The notes under the pieces were generated by a model. It saw nothing but the letters and a program-made list of their open reading frames with translations. It had not been told where the DNA came from and ran no database searches. A program made the position numbers and the translations under genes. From Streptomyces sp. NBRC 110035 (GTDB lineage Bacteria > Actinomycetota > Actinomycetes > Streptomycetales > Streptomycetaceae): a DNA stretch of 64,000 nt. Below, piece after piece: positions 8,272-16,784 of the stretch. The stretch is taken from assembly GCF_000829695.1 (NCBI RefSeq), contig NZ_BBNN01000034.1, forward strand, positions 1-64,000, given 5' to 3'. Within the stretch, counting starts at the first letter, position 1. Each line of letters starts with the position of its first letter.

Positions 8272-10458
8272 ATGTCCGGTGACAGTGCCGCTTCGGGCTC
8301 CGGCCGGTCCGGGGACCGACCGGAGCGGTCTGTCGGCCGGACGTCCGAGGGCCGCACCCCGAGGCGTTCCCGCTGGGGGCGCCTCCCGGCGGGCGGGCTG
8401 CTGCAGGGCGGAGTCCAGGGCAGCCCGGTCATCCGCCTGTTCGTGCGCTGGGTGCGCCGGCCGCTGCTGCCCGTCATGCGGCTGTGGCGGCGCAACATCC
8501 AGCTCAAGGTCGTCGTCACCACTCTGCTGATGTCGCTGGGCGTGGTCCTGCTGCTGGGCTTCGTCGTCATCGGCCAGGTGCGCAACGGCCTGCTGGACGC
8601 CAAGGTGAAGGCGTCCCAGAGCCAGGCCACCGGCGGGTTCGCGGTGGCCAAGCAGCGGGCCGACGAGGCCGCGAGCGGCACCGGGGAGGATCCGTCCGCG
8701 GTGGACGGGTCCTCGCAGAGCGTCATCCAGTGGATGAGCGACCTCGTGGAGTCGCTCTCCAGCGGCGGTCAGGGCGCCTTCGACGTGGTCACCCTGCCCA
8801 TGGGCGACGAGAGCGGCGGCGGGCGCGGGCCGCGCGCCTCCGGGCACGTCGACCCGGCCCAGAGCGTGCCCGGCGACCTGCGGGACCGGATCGACACCAG
8901 CACGGGGGCGACACAGCGGTACACGCGGATCGTCTACAGCGACGGCGCGGACTCCCAGCCCGGTCTGGTCATCGGCAAGCAGGTCAACGACCCCAACGGC
9001 GATCCGTACCAGCTGTACTACCTCTTCCCGCTGTCGCAGGAGGAGAAGTCGCTGAGCCTGGTCAAGGGCACGCTGGCGACCGCCGGTCTGTTCGTCGTCG
9101 TCCTCCTCGGGGCGATCGCCTGGCTCGTGGTGCGGCAGGTCGTGACGCCGGTGCGGATGGCGGCCGGGATCGCCGAGCGGCTGTCCGCCGGGCGGCTCCA
9201 GGAACGGATGAAGGTCACCGGCGAGGACGACATCGCGCGGCTCGGCGAGGCCTTCAACAAGATGGCGCAGAACCTCCAGCTGAAGATCAACCAGCTCGAG
9301 GACCTGTCACGGATGCAGCGCCGGTTCGTGTCGGACGTCTCCCACGAGCTGCGGACACCGCTGACGACCGTACGGATGGCGGCGGACGTCATCCACGAGG
9401 CGCGTGAGGACTTCGACCCGGTGACCGCGCGGTCGGCCGAGCTGCTCGCCGACCAGATCGACCGGTTCGAGTCGCTGCTCTCGGACCTGCTGGAGATCAG
9501 CCGCTTCGACGCGGGCGCGGCGGCCCTGGAAGCGGAGCCGGTCGACCTGCGGGTCGTCGTACGGCGTGTGGTCGGCGGGGCCGAGCCGCTCGCCGAGCGC
9601 AAGGGCACACGGATCAAGGTGGTCGGCGACCAGCAGCCCGTCGTCGCCGAGGCCGACGCCCGGCGGGTGGAGCGTGTCCTGCGCAACCTCGTCGTCAACG
9701 CGGTGGAGCACGGCGACGGCAAGGACGTCGTCGTCAAGCTCGCCGCAGCGGGCGGGGCGGTCGCCCTCGCCGTGCGGGACTACGGCGTCGGGCTCAAGCC
9801 CGGTGAGGCGACCCGGGTCTTCAGCCGCTTCTGGCGGGCGGACCCGGCACGCGCGCGGACCACCGGCGGCACCGGGCTGGGGCTGTCCATCGCGCTGGAG
9901 GACGCGCGGCTGCACGGCGGCTGGCTCCAGGCCTGGGGGGAGCCGGGCGGCGGCTCGCAGTTCCGGCTGACGCTGCCCCGGACGGCGGACGAGCCGCTGC
10001 GGGGCTCCCCGATACCGTTGGAGCCCCGGGACTCGCGCCGCAACCGCGGACTCGACGCCGCCGGTCTGCCGCACGGCGGCGGGGACGGCGAGAAACGGGC
10101 CACCCTGCCCGCGCCGCCCGCGGACACCGAGGGCTCTGCCCGCGCGGCCCGCGATCCGCTCGCCCCGCTGTCGGCCGCCGTGACACCCACGGCCGATCCG
10201 ACGGCACTGCCCGGCAACGGCGCACGCGTGGTGTCGCGGCCGGCAGCCGGCGCGCCGCGCCGGGAGGAGCCGGCGGGACCGGCCGCGGGAGACGCGGAGC
10301 CTGCCGCCGGGGGCACCGACGCCGCCGCGGATGACGACGCCGGTGACGTGGACGAACTGGATGACGTGGACGAACTGGACGGCCTGGACGATGCGGACGG
10401 TCCGGAAGGGCACGACGGCCTCGGAGGCAGGCAGGGGGAGGCTTCACGTGGGCGGTGA
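8272..10458 (+). CDS. mtrB: Sensor histidine kinase MtrB
   Basis: A 728-residue membrane histidine kinase paired with MtrA. The order is a variable cytoplasmic N-terminus, TM1 (about 90-112), an extracellular sensor domain, TM2 (about 268-290), HAMP, an H-box with the phosphorylated histidine in SDVSHELRTPLTT, and HATPase motifs NLVVNAVEHG, DYGVGL and GGTGLGLSI. An unusually long C-terminal tail (~150 residues) is Pro/Ala-rich and ends in an Asp/Glu/Leu-rich stretch (DELDDVDELDGLDDADG). The start lies one base after the mtrA stop. The 3' end overlaps lpqB by 11 bases. Confidence 0.96.
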   Translation: MSGDSAASGSGRSGDRPERSVGRTSEGRTPRRSRWGRLPAGGLLQGGVQGSPVIRLFVRWVRRPLLPVMRLWRRNIQLKVVVTTLLMSLGVVLLLGFVVIGQVRNGLLDAKVKASQSQATGGFAVAKQRADEAASGTGEDPSAVDGSSQSVIQWMSDLVESLSSGGQGAFDVVTLPMGDESGGGRGPRASGHVDPAQSVPGDLRDRIDTSTGATQRYTRIVYSDGADSQPGLVIGKQVNDPNGDPYQLYYLFPLSQEEKSLSLVKGTLATAGLFVVVLLGAIAWLVVRQVVTPVRMAAGIAERLSAGRLQERMKVTGEDDIARLGEAFNKMAQNLQLKINQLEDLSRMQRRFVSDVSHELRTPLTTVRMAADVIHEAREDFDPVTARSAELLADQIDRFESLLSDLLEISRFDAGAAALEAEPVDLRVVVRRVVGGAEPLAERKGTRIKVVGDQQPVVAEADARRVERVLRNLVVNAVEHGDGKDVVVKLAAAGGAVALAVRDYGVGLKPGEATRVFSRFWRADPARARTTGGTGLGLSIALEDARLHGGWLQAWGEPGGGSQFRLTLPRTADEPLRGSPIPLEPRDSRRNRGLDAAGLPHGGGDGEKRATLPAPPADTEGSARAARDPLAPLSAAVTPTADPTALPGNGARVVSRPAAGAPRREEPAGPAAGDAEPAAGGTDAAADDDAGDVDELDDVDELDGLDDADGPEGHDGLGGRQGEASRGR

Positions 10459-12304
10459 GCGCGCAGGGCGCGGCCGAGGGGCGCCGGCACGGATGATCGC
10501 GTACGCCACCAGCGGTGCCGTACTGCTGGCGGGGTGCGCCTCGATGCCCGACAGCGGGGATCTGCGGGGCGTGGAGTCCACGCCCCGGCAGGACGCGCAG
10601 GTGAGGGTGTTCGCGATGCCGCCGAGCGAGGACGCGTCGCCCGCACAGATCGTGCAGGGTTTCCTGGAGGCGCTGACCAGCGACGACGCGGACTACAAGA
10701 CCGCGCGTCAGTATCTGACCACCGAGGCGGCCCGGGCCTGGAAGCCCGAGCTGTCCACCACGGTACTGGCGGACGGGCCGGGTGCGCAGGCCGACCGGCC
10801 TGGCCGGGAGGACACCGGCGCGGTCTCCTTCACGCTGACCGGCGAGAAGGTCGCCACCGTGGACGCGCAGCAGGCGTACGCGTCCGCCACCGGGCCGTAC
10901 GGCAAGCTCGTGCATCTCACACGGGACGCGAAGAGCGGGCAGTGGCGCATCGACGGGGTCCCGCAGGGCGTCGTCATGGGAAAGTCGGACTTCCAGCGCA
11001 ACTACATGTCCGTCAGCAAGTACTACTTCGCCTCCACCACCTCGAGGGCCGCCGCGGACGGACCACCGATGGCGGTCGCCGACCCGGTGTACGTCCGCAG
11101 CCATGTGGAGCCCACCACCCAGATGGTGCGTTCGCTGCTGGGCGGTCCCACGGCCTGGCTCGACCCGGTCGTCAGGTCGAGCTTCCCCGCGGGCGCGGCA
11201 CTGCACGAGGACGCCGGGCCGCTGGCGGCGGACGACCACGGCAAGCTGACCGTGCCGCTCAACGACAAGGCGGCCGGAGCCGGTACCGGGCTGTGCAAGG
11301 AGATGGCCGCCCAGCTGCTGTTCACGCTGCGCGATCTCAGCCCCGCCGTGGACGAGGTCGAACTGCGGGCCGAGGGGAAACAGCTGTGCTCGCTGCCCCA
11401 GGAGGCGACCGAGACCGTGGCCGACCGGGGCTCGCTGGACAGTCCCGACTACCTGTACTTCCTCGACGAGGAGCACCGGCTGGTGCGGATCCCCGCCGGC
11501 GGCACCGCCACCCAGCCGGACCCGGTGCCCGGCGCGCTCGGCGAGGGCGAGACCTCGTTGCGGTCGGTGGCCGTCTCGCGGGACGAACGCACGGCGGCCG
11601 GGGTCACGCTCGACGGGCAGTCGCTGTACGTCGGCTCGATCGTGCCGGGCGGTTCGCTCGGGGAGCCCGTGCTGAGCAGCCGGGGCGAGTCCGAGGACGA
11701 CCGGCTGACCGCGCCCAGCTGGGACGCGCAGGGCGGTCTGTGGGTGGCCGACCGCGACCCCGCCGATCCGGGGCTGTTCCTGCTCGAGGAGGGTGGGGGC
11801 GAGCCGCTGGAGGTGCGCACTCCAGGCCTGGACGGGCGCATCCAGTCGGTCCGGGTGGCGGCCGACGGGGTCAGGATCGCGCTCGTCGTGGCCGAGGGCG
11901 ACCGGCGCTCCCTGATGATCGGACGGATCGAGCGGAGCGGGACGGAGGGGCCGGCCGGACCGGCCGAGAAGACAGGCGCGCGGCCCGCTGTCACCGTGCT
12001 GCAACCGAGGCCTGCGACGCCCGAGCTGGAGCAGGTCACCGCCATGTCGTGGACCGGCGACAGCCGGCTCGTCGTGGTCGGACGCGAGGAAGGCGGGGTG
12101 GAGCAGATGCGGTACGTCGAGGTCGACGGCTCCCTGCCGGAGGTCTCGCAGCCCGCAGCCCTGACGGGAGTCGAGGCGGTCGCCGGATCCGCCGACGAAG
12201 AGGTGCCGCTGGTGGCCCACTCGGTGGACGGGATCGTCCGGCTGCCGTCGGGGGCCCAGTGGCAGAAGGTGACGGAGGGGACCGCGCCGGTCTATCCGGG
12301 ATGA
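10448..12304 (+). CDS. lpqB: Lipoprotein LpqB
   Basis: A 618-residue lipoprotein and the third member of the MtrAB-LpqB system. In mycobacteria LpqB binds the MtrB extracellular domain and tunes MtrA phosphorylation. The GTG start overlaps the end of mtrB and has a GGGGGAGG ribosome-binding site. A signal peptide ends in the lipobox LLAGC with Cys30. A GerMN-type domain follows in the middle (QIVQGFLEALTSDDADYKTARQYLT, and DEVELRAEGKQLCSLP). The C-terminal half looks like a beta-propeller (LYFLDEEHRLVRIPAG, then repeated VAVSRDERTAAGV-type blades). It acts on the outer face of the membrane. Confidence 0.94.
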   Translation: MGGERAGRGRGAPARMIAYATSGAVLLAGCASMPDSGDLRGVESTPRQDAQVRVFAMPPSEDASPAQIVQGFLEALTSDDADYKTARQYLTTEAARAWKPELSTTVLADGPGAQADRPGREDTGAVSFTLTGEKVATVDAQQAYASATGPYGKLVHLTRDAKSGQWRIDGVPQGVVMGKSDFQRNYMSVSKYYFASTTSRAAADGPPMAVADPVYVRSHVEPTTQMVRSLLGGPTAWLDPVVRSSFPAGAALHEDAGPLAADDHGKLTVPLNDKAAGAGTGLCKEMAAQLLFTLRDLSPAVDEVELRAEGKQLCSLPQEATETVADRGSLDSPDYLYFLDEEHRLVRIPAGGTATQPDPVPGALGEGETSLRSVAVSRDERTAAGVTLDGQSLYVGSIVPGGSLGEPVLSSRGESEDDRLTAPSWDAQGGLWVADRDPADPGLFLLEEGGGEPLEVRTPGLDGRIQSVRVAADGVRIALVVAEGDRRSLMIGRIERSGTEGPAGPAEKTGARPAVTVLQPRPATPELEQVTAMSWTGDSRLVVVGREEGGVEQMRYVEVDGSLPEVSQPAALTGVEAVAGSADEEVPLVAHSVDGIVRLPSGAQWQKVTEGTAPVYPG

Positions 12305-12427
12305 GCGCTCGCCCGGCGGATGCCGGGCGGGGCTGAGGGGCCGCCGGCCGGGTGAAGGGTGTGCCGGCGGGCCGGGGAGTTTTCCACAGGGGTGGCCGGG
12401 CTCGGGGCGCCTTGGCACAGTGGGGCC

Positions 12428-13351
12428 GTGCGGGGCTGGTGGCAGGACCTCACCGACCTGGTGCTTCCGGCCGAGTGCGGCGGATGCGGCAGGCCTCGTA
12501 CGGTGCTGTGCGACCGGTGCCGTACGGCGCTCGGCGGTGCCGCGCCCCGCCGGGTGCGGCCGGAGCCGGAGCCGGCCGGGCTGCCGGTGACGCACGCGGC
12601 CGCCCGGTACGCGGACGAGGTGCGCGCCACGCTGCTGGCCCACAAGGAACGGGGCGCCCTGGCCCTGTCCCGGCCGCTGGGCGAAGCCCTGGCGGGAGCC
12701 GTGCGCGGGGGACTGCGGGAGGCGGCGGTGGTGCGGCCGGGCTCCGGCCAGCCCGGGGGGCCGCTCCACGGCGACCGGGGCCCGGTGCTGCTGGTGCCCG
12801 TGCCGTCCGCGCGGCGGGCCGTGCGGGCCCGTGGCCACGACCCCGCCCTGCGGATCGCCCGGGCGGCGGCGGGTGCGCTGCGCCGGCAGGGGGTACCCGC
12901 CTCGGTGCTTCCCGCGTTGCGGCAGCGGCGGGGCGTGGCCGACCAGTCGGGTCTCGACGCCCGGGAGCGGCATGCCAACCTCGCCGGTGCGCTGGTGGTG
13001 GCGCCGGGCTGTGGCCGGCTGCTGCGCGAGGGGCAGGTCGTCCTCGTGGACGACCTGATGACCACCGGGGCGTCGCTGGCGGAGGCGGCGCGTGCGGTGC
13101 GGACCGCGCTGCGGGCGCAAGCGGATCCCGGGGCCGATTCGAGTATGTCGGCGCCCGCGTTCGTGTACAGAGGCGAGACCTGGGAACGGTGTGGAGAACA
13201 GCGAAACGGACCGGCTCACCAGAGGGCGGGCCGGAGGTCCGGCCGGTCGGTGGGCACAGTGGGCGCGCACGGGGCCGACCGGCCCATTGACGTGAAGTGC
13301 GCTGCGGTTGTTGCGGCTTCAGCGGATTCTTTCGAAATGAGCCGGAACTGA
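12428..13351 (+). CDS. ComF-family phosphoribosyltransferase-like protein
   Basis: A 307-residue ComF-like protein. An N-terminal four-cysteine zinc knuckle (Cys17, Cys20, Cys28, Cys31) is followed by a type I phosphoribosyltransferase fold. The signature PRPP loop VVLVDDLMTTGASL lies near residues 200-213. ComF proteins bind DNA or PRPP and are linked to DNA uptake or recombination in other bacteria; the Streptomyces role is unclear. The last ~75 codons, after RTALRAQA, switch to codon usage unlike the rest (CAA, AGT, AGA, TGT, GGA, GAA, CGA), so the tail may be an extension through a lost stop. The GTG start is chosen because the zinc knuckle begins soon after it. Confidence 0.82.
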   Translation: MRGWWQDLTDLVLPAECGGCGRPRTVLCDRCRTALGGAAPRRVRPEPEPAGLPVTHAAARYADEVRATLLAHKERGALALSRPLGEALAGAVRGGLREAAVVRPGSGQPGGPLHGDRGPVLLVPVPSARRAVRARGHDPALRIARAAAGALRRQGVPASVLPALRQRRGVADQSGLDARERHANLAGALVVAPGCGRLLREGQVVLVDDLMTTGASLAEAARAVRTALRAQADPGADSSMSAPAFVYRGETWERCGEQRNGPAHQRAGRRSGRSVGTVGAHGADRPIDVKCAAVVAASADSFEMSRN

Positions 13352-13662
13352 AGGGGAACGTGCATCGTTGCAGGTAGTGAGAGCGTAAATTCACCTGAAC
13401 GGAGGTACGCGGTAGAAGAGGGTGACGACATCCGTCCGGGCGAGATATGTTCGGTTGTGAGGGAAAGCCGCAGGCCACACCTCTCGAATCCGAATGCCGT
13501 GCCACGGGTTTTTCGCAATCACCCGGGCCGGTGGACTGGGGATCTCGCTCCTGGGGGAGGAGGTGGAAGTCACCGAGTCCGAGGTTCCGGGGCCGACCGG
13601 AACCTGGTGCAAAAGGGAGACGCTCCGCACCGAGGCGGAGCGATCCGGGAACGGAGTTCTGC
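13352..13662 (+). other. Intergenic region upstream of hpf
   Basis: A 311-bp gap without a convincing gene. The base composition is less GC-rich than its surroundings in the first half (TAAATT, GATATGTT). It presumably holds the hpf promoters, which in Streptomyces respond to stress and stationary phase. I cannot assign a specific sigma factor from the sequence alone. Confidence 0.6.
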
Positions 13663-14355
13663 GTGGACATCGTCGTCAAGGGCCGCAAGACCGAGGTGCC
13701 CGAGCGGTTCCGGAAGCACGTGGCCGAGAAGCTGAAGCTGGAGAAGATCCAGAAGCTCGACGGCAAGGTGATCAGCCTCGACGTCGAGGTGTCCAAGGAG
13801 CCCAACCCCCGACAGGCCGACCGCAGTGACCGGGTGGAGATCACGCTCCACTCCCGCGGTCCGGTGATCCGGGCGGAGGCAGCGGCGAGCGACCCGTACG
13901 CGGCGCTCGACCTGGCAGCGGAGAAGCTGGACGCCCGACTGCGCAAGCAGCACGACAAGCGTTACTCACGGCGCGGCGCGCGCAGGATCTCGGCAGCGGA
14001 GGTGCCCGCCCACGTCCCCGACGCGGCGACACTCAACGGAACGGGGGCACTGTCCTCCCAGGAGAAGCAGGAAGCCGTCCCCACCAAGAAGATCAGCCCG
14101 CTGGAGGTGCAGGGCGAAGGGCCCCTCATCGTCCGCGAGAAGACCCACGTGGCCGCCCCCATGACCCTGGACCAGGCGCTCTACGAGATGGAACTGGTCG
14201 GGCACGACTTCTATCTGTTCGTCGACTCCGAGACCAAGGAGCCCAGTGTCGTCTACCGACGGCACGCCTACGACTACGGCGTGATCCACCTCAGCACGGA
14301 CACCATGGTCACGCACCCGCATGCTCCCGAGGCGGGCGGGACGCTCGGCGGCTGA
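13663..14355 (+). CDS. hpf: Long-form ribosome hibernation promoting factor
   Basis: A 230-residue long HPF (RaiA/YfiA family). An N-terminal S30AE domain (residues 1-105: MDIVVKGRKTEVPERFRKHV, then basic residues RKQHDKRYSRRGARR) is joined by a linker to the C-terminal dimerisation domain (MTLDQALYEMELVGHDFYLFVDSETKEPSVVYRR). The long form makes inactive 100S ribosome dimers in stationary phase. GTG is chosen as the start because the family begins MDIVVKGR and an ACGGAG site sits 7 bases upstream. A strong hairpin follows directly. Confidence 0.95.
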   Translation: MDIVVKGRKTEVPERFRKHVAEKLKLEKIQKLDGKVISLDVEVSKEPNPRQADRSDRVEITLHSRGPVIRAEAAASDPYAALDLAAEKLDARLRKQHDKRYSRRGARRISAAEVPAHVPDAATLNGTGALSSQEKQEAVPTKKISPLEVQGEGPLIVREKTHVAAPMTLDQALYEMELVGHDFYLFVDSETKEPSVVYRRHAYDYGVIHLSTDTMVTHPHAPEAGGTLGG

Positions 14356-14375
14356 CCGGGCCGGGTCACAGCTGG

Positions 14376-14420
14376 ACCGGTGCCCCTGGTGCGTGCATGT
14401 GCGCCCCCAGGGGCACCGGT
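14376..14420 (+). terminator. hpf terminator
   Basis: A perfect 14-bp inverted repeat (14376-14389 with 14407-14420) with a 17-base loop lies 20 bases after the hpf stop. It has no U-tract, which is typical of Streptomyces terminators. Confidence 0.8.
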
Positions 14421-14562
14421 GTGCGACCACTTCGCACCCCGAGCTGTCACCCCCGTGCCGTCCGGGCATGGAATCATGGCGGCAACGGCCCAAACGGTGG
14501 GCCGTTGCCTTGGGTTGGCGATGGCTCAGGACCACAGGCCACAGCCTTCAGGGGGAGGAACG

Positions 14563-15345
14563 ATGGCGGACAGCTTCGGACCGATGCATGGAAAGGACTC
14601 CGACGACGGCGACACCGGCAGGGGACCGGACACGCGCTCCAGGTACGGGGAACCGGCCGGCGAGTTGGCGAAGGAGCCGGAGCGGGAGCCGATCAGAGTC
14701 CTCGTGGTGGACGACCACGCGCTCTTCCGCCGCGGCCTGGAGATCGTGCTCGCGGCCGAGGAGGACATCCAGGTCGTCGGCGAGGCGGGGGACGGCGCGG
14801 AGGCCGTGGAGAAGGCCGCCGACCTGTTGCCGGACATCGTCCTGATGGATGTGCGGATGCCCCGGCGGGGCGGTATCGAGGCGTGCACCTCCATCAAGGA
14901 GGTCGCCCCCAGTGCGAAGATCATCATGCTGACGATCAGCGACGAGGAAGCGGATCTCTACGACGCCATCAAGGCGGGCGCGACCGGTTACCTCCTCAAG
15001 GAGATCTCCACGGACGAGGTGGCCACCGCCATCCGCGCGGTGGCCGACGGACAGTCGCAGATCAGCCCGTCCATGGCGTCGAAGCTGCTCACCGAGTTCA
15101 AGTCGATGATCCAGCGCACCGACGAGCGCCGGCTGGTGCCCGCGCCCCGGCTGACGGACCGTGAACTCGAAGTGCTCAAGCTCGTCGCCACGGGGATGAA
15201 CAACCGGGACATCGCCAAGGAGTTGTTCATCTCCGAGAACACCGTGAAGAACCACGTGCGCAACATCCTGGAGAAGCTGCAGCTGCACTCCAGGATGGAA
15301 GCGGTGGTCTACGCGATGCGGGAGAAGATCCTCGAGATCCGCTGA
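14563..15345 (+). CDS. Orphan NarL/LuxR-type response regulator
   Basis: A 260-residue response regulator. A ~45-residue charged N-terminal extension precedes the receiver domain (VLVVDDHALFRRGLEIVL, with the phosphoacceptor in DIVLMDVRMP and the K in YLLKEI). The C-terminal GerE/LuxR helix-turn-helix is LTDRELEVLKLVATGMNNRDIAKELFISENTVKNHVRNILEKL. The start ATG at 14563 has a GGGGGAGGAACG ribosome-binding site. No histidine kinase gene adjoins it, so its partner must be elsewhere. Its stop is only six bases from the stop of the convergent YcaQ-like gene, with no terminator hairpin between them. Confidence 0.92.
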   Translation: MADSFGPMHGKDSDDGDTGRGPDTRSRYGEPAGELAKEPEREPIRVLVVDDHALFRRGLEIVLAAEEDIQVVGEAGDGAEAVEKAADLLPDIVLMDVRMPRRGGIEACTSIKEVAPSAKIIMLTISDEEADLYDAIKAGATGYLLKEISTDEVATAIRAVADGQSQISPSMASKLLTEFKSMIQRTDERRLVPAPRLTDRELEVLKLVATGMNNRDIAKELFISENTVKNHVRNILEKLQLHSRMEAVVYAMREKILEIR

Positions 15346-15351
15346 GCGGAG

Positions 15352-16539
15352 TCAGGCGAGGGCGCGCGACAGTTCCCGGGTGAGTGGCTCGCGCAGCTCC
15401 GGCGGATCGACCCGCTCCACGCGGACGTCCGTGCAGTCCACCCAGCCCGCGGCCTCGACCAGGGCCTGCGCGACGGCCGGAACCGCCTTGGGGCCGTCCA
15501 GCGTGAGCTGCTTGGCCACCAGGGTGCGGCCCTCGCGGGCCGGGTCGACGCGGCCGACGAGCCGGCCACCGGCGAGCACGGGCATCGCGAAATAGCCGTG
15601 CACCCGCTTCTGCTTCGGAACGTAGGCCTCCAGGCGGTGGGTGAAGCCGAAGACCCGCTCGGTGCGCGCCCGCTCCCAGACCAGGGAGTCGAACGGGGAC
15701 AGCAGCGTCGTACGGTGGCGTCCGCGCGGAGGCGTGGCGAGGGCCTCGGGATCGGCCCAGGCCGGCTTGGGCCAGCCCTCGACCGCGACCGGCACCAGAC
15801 CCGAGTCGGCGATCACCGCGTCGACCTGATCGCCCTTGAGCCGGTGGTAGTCGGCGAGGTCCGCGCGGGTGCCCACGCCGAGGGACCTGCCGGCCAGGCG
15901 GACCAGGCGGCGCAGGCACTCGGCGTCGTCCAGCTCGTCGTGCAGCAGCGTGTGGGGGATCGCGCGCTCGGCGAGGTCGTAGACCCGCTTCCAGCCGCGG
16001 CGCTCGACGCACACCACCTCGCCGTACATTAGGGCCCGCTCGACGGCGACCTTGGCGCCGGACCAGTCCCACCACTCGCTGGTGCGCTTCGCGCCGCCCA
16101 GGTCGGTGGCCGTGAGCGGGCCCTGGGCACGGAGCTGCTCGACGACCCGGTCGTAGGCGCCGTCGGGGAGGTCGTGGTTCCAGTGCGGGCGGGCGCGGTA
16201 GGCGCGGCGGCGGAAGGCGAAGTGCGGCCACTCCTCGACCGGCAGCAGGCAGGCCGCGTGCGACCAGTACTCGAACGCGCGCGGCGGCTCGGACCCCGAC
16301 TTCCAGTACGCGTCCTCGACCGTCGCCCGGCCGACGGCGCCGAGGCGGGCGTAGGGGATCAGCTCGTGGGAGCGGGCGAGGACCGAGATGGTGTCGAGCT
16401 GCACCGCGCCCAGGTGACGCAGGACCCCCCGGACACCGGAGCGGCGGTCGGGGGCGCCCAGGAAACCCTGGGCGCGCAGGGCGATGCGGCGGGCCTCGGC
16501 CGCCGAGAGGTCCGTGGACGGACGAGGGAGGGTCGTCAT
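15352..16539 (-). CDS. YcaQ/AlkX-like winged-helix DNA glycosylase
   Basis: A 395-residue HTH_42/YcaQ-family protein. Members are DNA glycosylases that unhook interstrand crosslinks or remove bulky N-alkyl adducts. The catalytic Q-x-D motif of the family is visible as VQLDTISVLARSHELIPYARL near residue 45, and conserved blocks YWSHAACLLPVEEWPHF, RTLLSPFDSLVWERART and GYFAMPVLAGGRLVGRVDPA follow. The start is placed at MTTLPRPST (16539); in-frame codons further upstream lie in IS-like DNA and look non-coding. The IS110 element was inserted just upstream, so the native promoter may be altered. Confidence 0.88.
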   Translation of the reverse strand: MTTLPRPSTDLSAAEARRIALRAQGFLGAPDRRSGVRGVLRHLGAVQLDTISVLARSHELIPYARLGAVGRATVEDAYWKSGSEPPRAFEYWSHAACLLPVEEWPHFAFRRRAYRARPHWNHDLPDGAYDRVVEQLRAQGPLTATDLGGAKRTSEWWDWSGAKVAVERALMYGEVVCVERRGWKRVYDLAERAIPHTLLHDELDDAECLRRLVRLAGRSLGVGTRADLADYHRLKGDQVDAVIADSGLVPVAVEGWPKPAWADPEALATPPRGRHRTTLLSPFDSLVWERARTERVFGFTHRLEAYVPKQKRVHGYFAMPVLAGGRLVGRVDPAREGRTLVAKQLTLDGPKAVPAVAQALVEAAGWVDCTDVRVERVDPPELREPLTRELSRALA

Positions 16540-16643
16540 ACGTCCGCACGATAGAGGGCGGCACCGACATTGATGCTGATACTCGGGTTCCGGTGGTCGT
16601 GACCCGGGCACTGACTGACGTCCTGCTGGGCTGTCTTCGCGTT

Positions 16644-16693
16644 GTTCTGTCCGGCCGCCGGGGCCTGTTCTCATGGCTCCGGCCGGGCGGAAC
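16644..16693 (+). ncRNA. Candidate IS110 bridge-RNA structured region
   Basis: This long imperfect hairpin lies about 90-140 bases before the transposase start. The outer arms 16644-16656 and 16681-16693 pair over 13 bp with G-U wobbles. An inner stem (16660-16665 with 16675-16680) closes a 9-base loop. IS110-group recombinases use a structured 'bridge RNA' encoded in the non-coding left end to choose target and donor. This location and fold fit that role, but no target- or donor-matching loops could be verified here. Confidence 0.35.
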
Positions 16694-16784
16694 ATGACCT
16701 GAGGAGCTTGGTCAGAAGCCCCTTCAATGTCCTGTCTGCGCCACCCGGCCGGCGCCCACCTTCGGCTGGGAAGGCAGTATCAGC

